From NCBI GenBank assembly GCA_003576845.1, contig QEVJ01000045.1:1-45904 (forward strand): 45,904 nucleotides of DNA, read 5' to 3'. A program made the translations under genes and the position numbers. Origin of the DNA: Planctomycetota bacterium (GTDB taxonomy: Bacteria; Planctomycetota; Planctomycetia; Pirellulales; PLA5). The notes below the pieces were generated by a model, which had not been told where the DNA came from, did not search any database, and worked only from the letters and a program-made list of their open reading frames with translations. The number at the start of each line of letters is the position of its first letter. The first letter of the stretch is position 1. Shown piece after piece: positions 42,104 through 45,904 of this stretch.

Positions 42104-43561
42104 ATGAAATCAACCCCCAAGAAACGCAAACCGCTCCGCCACGGCGCCACGAGCTTTACCGGCGACCGCCGCCGAAGCCGCGACCGCTCGCGAGGCGCGA
42201 GCCGCAACGCTTCCGAAGCATCGCCCGGTTCCGGTGACTCGCCGCAGTCCGATTCCGCAAAGGCGCGTACCGAACAACCGCGGTCGGACGACGCCCGCGA
42301 CGACCAGCGTCTGCAAAAAGTCCTCGCCGCCGCCGGCATCGGAAGCCGCCGCGAGTGCGAAGAGCTGATTCTGTCGGGCCGCGTCGAAGTCGACGGCGAG
42401 CCGGTTACGCAGCTCGGCGTCCGCGTCGACTCGCGCAGTCAGAAAATCACCGTGGACGGCGAGCCGATCAAGTTCCAACGCCGCACCTATTTCGCGGTCA
42501 ACAAGCCGACCGGCGTCCTTTCGACCAACCGCGATCCCGCCGGGCGGATTCGCGTTGTCGACCTCATCGGCGGCGAGCAGCGGCTATTTACGGTCGGCCG
42601 TCTCGACCAGCACAGCGACGGGCTAATCATCGTCACCAACGACGGCGAATTGACCCAACGCCTCACGCACCCGCGCTACGGCGTCCCGAAGACCTATTCC
42701 GTCCAGGTCGCCGGGGCGGCCACGGGCGAAGTCGTCGCCAAGCTCCTCGCCGGCGTGCACCTTGAAGAGGGCGTCGCCAAAGCCGCTCGGGCGTTCATCC
42801 GCAAACGCCACAAGAACCATACCGTGCTCGAAATGGTTCTCACCGAAGGCCGCAACCGCGAAATCCGCCGGATGCTCGCCCAGATCGGCCACAAGGTGCA
42901 GCGTCTCACGCGGATCGCGGTCGGTCCGGTCCGCCTCGGCAAGCTCAAGCCGGGCCAGTACCGCCCGCTCGAATCGTGGGAGATCAAAGCGCTCAAAGGA
43001 TTGGCGTTTCACCCCGGCGGCGCGGACGCGAAGTTCGCGCCCCGCGGCAAGCAATTCGGTCGCGACACGTTCAAGCCGCGCCGCGACAAACCGCCTCACG
43101 CCGCGCCGCCTTCGCCAGCGCCGCCTTCGCCCGAGCAACCGGCATCCGCCGAAGGGCCGCGTCCGCAGCGACCCGCGAAGGTTCGGCCCATCAAGCCGGG
43201 GCGGCGAGAGTTCGGCGCACGCCCTGCCGGCGAAAAGCGCTTCGGCGAAAAACGATTCGGGGAGAAGAAGTTTGGGGAGAAAAAGTTTGGCAAGCGAAGA
43301 TTCCCCGACAAGCCGGTGGACGAAAAGCGATTCGGCAAGCCTCCCGGCAAGCGGCCGCCGTGGTCGAAGGGGGCAAATCAAGGCGTCGCGCAACCCGCAA
43401 CGGGCGAACCGCATCCGCTGCCGTTCCTCAAACAGGGCCTGATCGTCGAAGACGACGCGCTTCCCGCAACTCGCCCGCCCGCAACCCGTCCGCCGCAGCC
43501 CTTCGAGCGCAAGCACAAGCGCAAAAAACCGCTACGGCGACTCAACGTAAGGCGGAAGTGA
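42104..43561 (+). CDS. rluB: Pseudouridine synthase of the RsuA/RluB/RluE/RluF family
   Basis: 485 residues. The first 66 are disordered and basic. Next comes an S4 RNA-binding domain (about 68-115, QRLQKVLAAAGIGSRRECEE) and the catalytic domain with VNKPTGVLST, the active-site Asp168 in GRLDQHSDGLIIVTNDG, and RNREIRRMLAQIGHKVQRL. The enzyme converts uridine to pseudouridine in ribosomal RNA; RluB (23S) is the nearest guess, but RsuA-type (16S) is possible. Residues from about 300 to the end form a long tail rich in Lys, Arg and Pro, with repeated KRFGE/KKFGE units near 375-410. Bacterial relatives of about 250-300 residues lack such a tail. Its stop codon is directly followed by a 7-bp repeat array. 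Confidence 0.9.
   Translation: MKSTPKKRKPLRHGATSFTGDRRRSRDRSRGASRNASEASPGSGDSPQSDSAKARTEQPRSDDARDDQRLQKVLAAAGIGSRRECEELILSGRVEVDGEPVTQLGVRVDSRSQKITVDGEPIKFQRRTYFAVNKPTGVLSTNRDPAGRIRVVDLIGGEQRLFTVGRLDQHSDGLIIVTNDGELTQRLTHPRYGVPKTYSVQVAGAATGEVVAKLLAGVHLEEGVAKAARAFIRKRHKNHTVLEMVLTEGRNREIRRMLAQIGHKVQRLTRIAVGPVRLGKLKPGQYRPLESWEIKALKGLAFHPGGADAKFAPRGKQFGRDTFKPRRDKPPHAAPPSPAPPSPEQPASAEGPRPQRPAKVRPIKPGRREFGARPAGEKRFGEKRFGEKKFGEKKFGKRRFPDKPVDEKRFGKPPGKRPPWSKGANQGVAQPATGEPHPLPFLKQGLIVEDDALPATRPPATRPPQPFERKHKRKKPLRRLNVRRK
43225..43340 (+). repeat. Coding repeat of KRFGE-type units in the RluB tail
   Basis: A 15-base unit encoding GEKRF or GEKKF is repeated about five times and continues degenerately (KRRFPDKP, DEKRFGK). 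The third-position changes between copies suggest either an old duplication or selection for the peptide pattern. The tail would bind RNA by charge. Confidence 0.75.
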
Positions 43562-43689
43562 AGGTTCATGTTTCAAGTATCAAGGTTCAAATAAGTCCTA
43601 AGGTTCAAGGCCCAAGGCTCGAACCCTCGCTCCTTGAACCTTCCGCCTGACGCCTTATTCGAACCTTGAAACTTAAACCTTGAAACTTC
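43561..43689. repeat. 7-bp tandem repeat array filling the rluB-pyrK gap, unit AAGGTTC
   Basis: Nine units (43561-43623; AAGGTTC, ATGTTTC, AAGTATC, AAGGTTC and so on) are followed by eight units (43634-43689; TTGAACC, AACCTTG, AAACTTA and so on) that are partly the complement of the first group. The array begins at the last base of the rluB stop and ends 11 bases before the pyrK ATG, leaving no ordinary intergenic sequence. Confidence 0.92.
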
Positions 43690-43700
43690 TCATCCCCACC

Positions 43701-44726
43701 ATGTCTTGCCCTGGACCGACCGCGCCAGCCGCCCACGCGCTCTCCGCGTCCTACTACGCCGATCGCGCCACGTGGTGCTCGGCCGAGATCACTGGCCACG
43801 CGCAAATCGCCCGCGACACGTACCGGCTTCGCTTTCGCGCGCCCCAGATCGCCGAACGAATTGCGCCGGGCCAATTCGTGATGCTTCGGCTCGCGGGATT
43901 CGACGATCCGCTCCTCGGCCGGGCTCTCGCGCTGTTCGACATCGCCACGAACGCCGCCGGCGAACCGACCGACGTCGAGGTCGTGTACATGGTCGTCGGC
44001 AAGATGACTCGCCGGCTCACCGCCTTTCGCCCGGGCCAGAAACTCGAAGCCTGGGGCCCGCTCGGCAACGGCTTCCCGGAGGTCGAGACGGACCATCTCA
44101 TCATGGTGGCCGGCGGCGTGGGCATTACGCCGTTTCTGGCGGTGGCGAAGCAGTATCGAGAGGTTGGAGGTTCGAGGTTAGAGGTTAGGAATACCAGTCC
44201 GGGCGTGGAGAGCGAATCCCCAACTTCTAACCTCCAAGCGCCAACCTCCAGCTCCCGCTTGACCCTCTGTTACGGCGCCCGCAGTGCCGACTACTTCGCC
44301 GCCCTCGATGAATTCGCCAAGGTGGGCGTCGACCTCCAACTCTCGACCGACGACGGCTCGCGCGGACACCACGGCCGCGTCACCGAAGTCCTCGCCAAGG
44401 TACTAAGCGAAGCCGGCGCCGAGGGCGTTCCCTCGAATCCCGAATCCCGAATCCCGACCCTAGCCCGCATCAGCGAACCTCTAACCTCCAACCTCCAACC
44501 TCTCGTCTTCTGCTGCGGTCCGGAGCCCATGATGGAAGCCGCCGCGAAAGTCTGCGCAGACGCGGGCGTGCCGTGTTTCGTGTCGCTCGAAACGCCGATG
44601 GCCTGCGGCGTCGGCATCTGCTTCACGTGCGTCGCGAAAGTCCGCCAGAGCGACGGCGAGTGGGACTACAAACGCACCTGCGTCGAAGGACCCGTGTTCG
44701 ACGCGCGGCGGATCGTGTGGCACTAA
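43701..44726 (+). CDS. pyrK: Dihydroorotate dehydrogenase electron-transfer subunit (PyrK-like), with repeat-derived insertions
   Basis: 341 residues from the ATG at 43701 (MSCPGPTAP); the TTG further upstream lies in a repeat array. An FAD-binding domain comes first (RLRFRAPQIAERIAPGQFVMLR, LLGRALALFDI), then the NAD-binding domain with VAGGVGITPFLAVAK, LCYGARSADYFAALDEF and FCCGPEPMM. A [2Fe-2S] site follows in MACGVGICFTCVAK plus a Cys in YKRTCVEGP. PyrK passes electrons from dihydroorotate oxidation (PyrD) to NAD+. No pyrD is nearby. Two segments, about 154-184 and 244-268, are encoded by 7-bp repeat arrays and are absent from the family pattern as I know it; they keep the frame and fall between conserved motifs, probably in surface loops. 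Other members of the ferredoxin-reductase family are possible but less likely. Confidence 0.88.
   Translation: MSCPGPTAPAAHALSASYYADRATWCSAEITGHAQIARDTYRLRFRAPQIAERIAPGQFVMLRLAGFDDPLLGRALALFDIATNAAGEPTDVEVVYMVVGKMTRRLTAFRPGQKLEAWGPLGNGFPEVETDHLIMVAGGVGITPFLAVAKQYREVGGSRLEVRNTSPGVESESPTSNLQAPTSSSRLTLCYGARSADYFAALDEFAKVGVDLQLSTDDGSRGHHGRVTEVLAKVLSEAGAEGVPSNPESRIPTLARISEPLTSNLQPLVFCCGPEPMMEAAAKVCADAGVPCFVSLETPMACGVGICFTCVAKVRQSDGEWDYKRTCVEGPVFDARRIVWH
44161..44254. repeat. 7-bp tandem repeat array with facing arms inside pyrK, unit AGGTTAG
   Basis: Four units (AGGTTGG, AGGTTCG, AGGTTAG twice; 44161-44188) face four complementary-type units (CTAACCT, CCAAGCG, CCAACCT, CCAGCTC; 44227-44254). The whole lies in the coding frame and encodes about 31 residues between FLAVAKQY and LTLCYGARS. 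Confidence 0.93.
44431..44503. repeat. Second 7-bp tandem repeat array inside pyrK
   Basis: Units CCTCGAA, TCCCGAA (twice), TCCCGAC and CCTAGCC (44431-44465) are followed after ten bases by AACCTCT, AACCTCC (twice) and AACCTCT (44476-44503). It encodes about 25 residues just before LVFCCGPEPMM and keeps the frame. Confidence 0.93.
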
Positions 44727-44735
44727 CGCAGGCGG

Positions 44736-45257
44736 CTATTCCGCCGCAGCTTCTAGACCATCGGCTCCAGGCACGCGCGCGCCCAACTCGCGATCCAAGT
44801 CCAAGAGCGCCGGCGGATCGTCCTGCACCATCCGAAACTTTGCCAGCACGTCCCGCGCGGTCCGTTCTTCTTCGACCTGCTCGGTAATGAACCACTGCAA
44901 CTGCACGAGTTCCGCGAACGCCCGCTCCTTGAACGCCAGCTCGTACAACTCTTCGATTCGCCGCGTGACGGAGGTTTCCTGTTCGAGGGCCTTCTCGAAC
45001 ACGCCGACCACGGAGCCGTAATCGGTCGGCTGCGCGTCGATCTCGCGAAGGTGCACCTGGCAATTTCGCGCCAGCATGAAGTTGTAGATCTTCATGCCGT
45101 GCTTGTACTCTTCTTCGCTCTGAATCCGCAGCCACCTGGCACAACCGAGAAAGTTGTGCAGCTCGCAATACGCCGACATCGCCAGATAGGAATACGACGA
45201 CGTCAGCTCGTAGTTGATCTGATCGTTGAGCGCGTTTTGAACGACCTGGCTAAGCAT
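44736..45257 (-). CDS. ftnA: Bacterial ferritin (FtnA-like)
   Basis: An iron-storage protein of 173 residues from the ATG at 45257 (MLSQVVQNALNDQ); 24 subunits form a hollow shell that oxidises Fe2+ and stores it. Every ferroxidase residue falls at the position it has in E. coli FtnA: E17, E50, H53, E94, Q127 and E130. SSYSYLAMSAYCE and EEEYKHGMK are typical. The C-terminal 25 residues (DLDRELGARVPGADG) extend a little past the usual end. The gene converges on pyrK with only nine bases between the stops and no visible terminator. No Fur box was recognised upstream. Confidence 0.93.
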   Translation of the reverse strand: MLSQVVQNALNDQINYELTSSYSYLAMSAYCELHNFLGCARWLRIQSEEEYKHGMKIYNFMLARNCQVHLREIDAQPTDYGSVVGVFEKALEQETSVTRRIEELYELAFKERAFAELVQLQWFITEQVEEERTARDVLAKFRMVQDDPPALLDLDRELGARVPGADGLEAAAE

Positions 45258-45425
45258 GGCGAAGTTCTCCTCGGGCCGAACTCGGGTAATGTCGAAGCAG
45301 CCGTGCCGGCGAGCGTCAATCGCTTCCCGACACGCCACGCGGCATTGTACGCGCCGTTCGGCGACGCGACCACGCCAACCGCCGGGTTCCCGATGGCGAC
45401 CCGGTCGGACACGGGGTTGCCTGAC

Positions 45426-45521
45426 AGCCTGTTGAAAATGGGGACAGACCCTTTGGAAAGTGCGTTTTTAGCCGCAGATTGCGACGTGCCTGAGAGGGTC
45501 AGTCCCCTTTTTCAACAGGCT
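45426..45521. repeat. 27-base inverted repeat, 25 of 27 positions matching
   Basis: The arms at 45426-45452 and 45495-45521 are complementary except at two positions, with a 42-base centre. Each arm contains AGCCTGTTGAAAA and a GGGGAC core. It may be a small mobile element of the REP or MITE type, or a stem in a transcript. No transposase gene is nearby, and no target-site duplication was recognised. Confidence 0.8.
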
Positions 45522-45541
45522 GCTGACCGACTCGGCCCAGT

Positions 45542-45620
45542 CCCATCCATGCCCATCCGTCCCATCCGTGCCCATCCGTGGTGAGACCGAACCACGGATG
45601 ACACGGATGGGCACGGATGC
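45542..45620. repeat. Inverted array of CCCATCCGTG units
   Basis: Four units (CCCATCCATG, CCCATCCGT, CCCATCCGTG twice; 45542-45580) face the complementary ACGGATG units at 45591-45620. The period is 9-10 bases, not 7, but the facing-arm layout is the same as in the 7-bp arrays of this window. Confidence 0.8.
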
Positions 45621-45753
45621 GGGAGGCGCGGAGCGTGGCGCGGTGCGGCGGCTGCGCGCGTATGGCGGGCGAGGTTGCCGCGCTGCACTCGCCGAGCCGC
45701 GCCACCCCGCGGATTTAGCGCGGCGCCGCCGCAAATGCAAATCGTTTGCAAAC

Positions 45754-45767
45754 GTTTCACGTGAAAC
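45754..45767. promoter_or_regulatory. parS site (ParB-binding centromere)
   Basis: GTTTCACGTGAAAC is a perfect 14-base palindrome and equals the core of the bacterial parS consensus TGTTTCACGTGAAACA; only the outermost bases differ (C and G instead of T and A). ParB loads here and spreads, and ParA-ParB then separates the new origins. Such sites cluster near the origin and often beside parAB, which would lie past the right edge. Confidence 0.85.
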
Positions 45768-45904
45768 GCACAACAAGGGTGGGAAAATCTGGGCTTGACA
45801 ACGCCCCAAATTATCATGCCCAACGCGCGCGTGCCGCGATGCGGCCGACGGCGGCGAAAATGCGGACAAGTTTCGGGCAGGTGTAAAATTCTTCGTAGAC
45901 ATTC

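Larger units (their letters stand above)
45258..45904. other. Gene-free right end with repeats and a parS site
   Basis: This 647-base stretch has no convincing gene. It holds a 27-base inverted repeat (45426-45521), a direct/inverted repeat of CCCATCCGTG type (45542-45620) and a parS core (45754-45767). A TTGACA at 45795 lacks a -10 partner at the right distance. TGTAAAAT near 45881 could belong to a promoter whose gene lies outside the window. Confidence 0.6.

Noticed and set aside
45795-45823. Promoter starting at TTGACA
   Set aside because: No -10 element at 16-18 bases; TATCAT is only 11 bases away.
45754-45904. Replication origin with DnaA boxes
   Set aside because: No TTATCCACA-like box was found near the parS site within the window.

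Overview
The window looks like a chromosomal segment of a planctomycete, probably of the Pirellula-like group. The evidence is the paired DUF1549/DUF1553 and DUF1501 genes, a 13-kb gene for a surface protein with an LEPR-XLL-type N-terminus and a dockerin-like end, a PEP-CTERM protein, TatC with a large loop insertion, Tat-exported Gfo/Idh/MocA and DUF1501 proteins, an HTH_17-receiver regulator, and high GC with weak Shine-Dalgarno signals. All family names come from reading motifs by eye; no search was run.

Left part (1-7200): an accessory region next to a tRNA-Met(CAT) gene. Two large minus-strand genes encode a PD-(D/E)xK nuclease/N6-adenine methyltransferase fusion and an SNF2-type helicase. 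They look like a restriction- or DISARM-like defence module that may continue past the left edge. Between them and the tRNA lies a broken tyrosine recombinase whose frame runs into the 3' half of the tRNA gene, as expected for an integrated island that has lost mobility. The 3' half of the nuclease-methyltransferase gene is poorer in GC than its 5' half.

Middle (7.2-24.5 kb): a response regulator and soluble histidine kinase operon, a 0.9-kb intergenic region with a good sigma70-type promoter, and the giant surface protein (CotH-like domain, lamin-tail domains, five copies of an NG/EVHQ module, a beta-helix, seven Ig-like repeats, dockerin). Its stop overlaps tail to tail with an iron-type alcohol dehydrogenase gene.

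Right part (24.5-45.9 kb): housekeeping and planctomycete-specific genes. These are glgC, a DUF1549 cytochrome-like protein, a low-GC toxin-antitoxin and lipoprotein cassette wedged between it and its usual DUF1501 partner, tatC, queA, a NUDIX protein, an OleB-like hydrolase, a Gfo/Idh/MocA oxidoreductase, a PEP-CTERM protein, a TPR protein, a ThuA-like protein, a pseudouridine synthase, pyrK and ferritin. The right end carries a perfect parS core, so parAB and perhaps the replication origin may lie nearby.

The most unusual signal is a set of about eleven arrays of degenerate 7-bp tandem repeats between 24.5 and 44.5 kb. Each array has its own unit, and several are arranged as facing complementary arms. 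They lie at gene starts and ends: one supplies the glgC stop codon, one places ATGs in all three frames at the queA start, one fills the whole rluB-pyrK gap, and two sit in frame inside pyrK.
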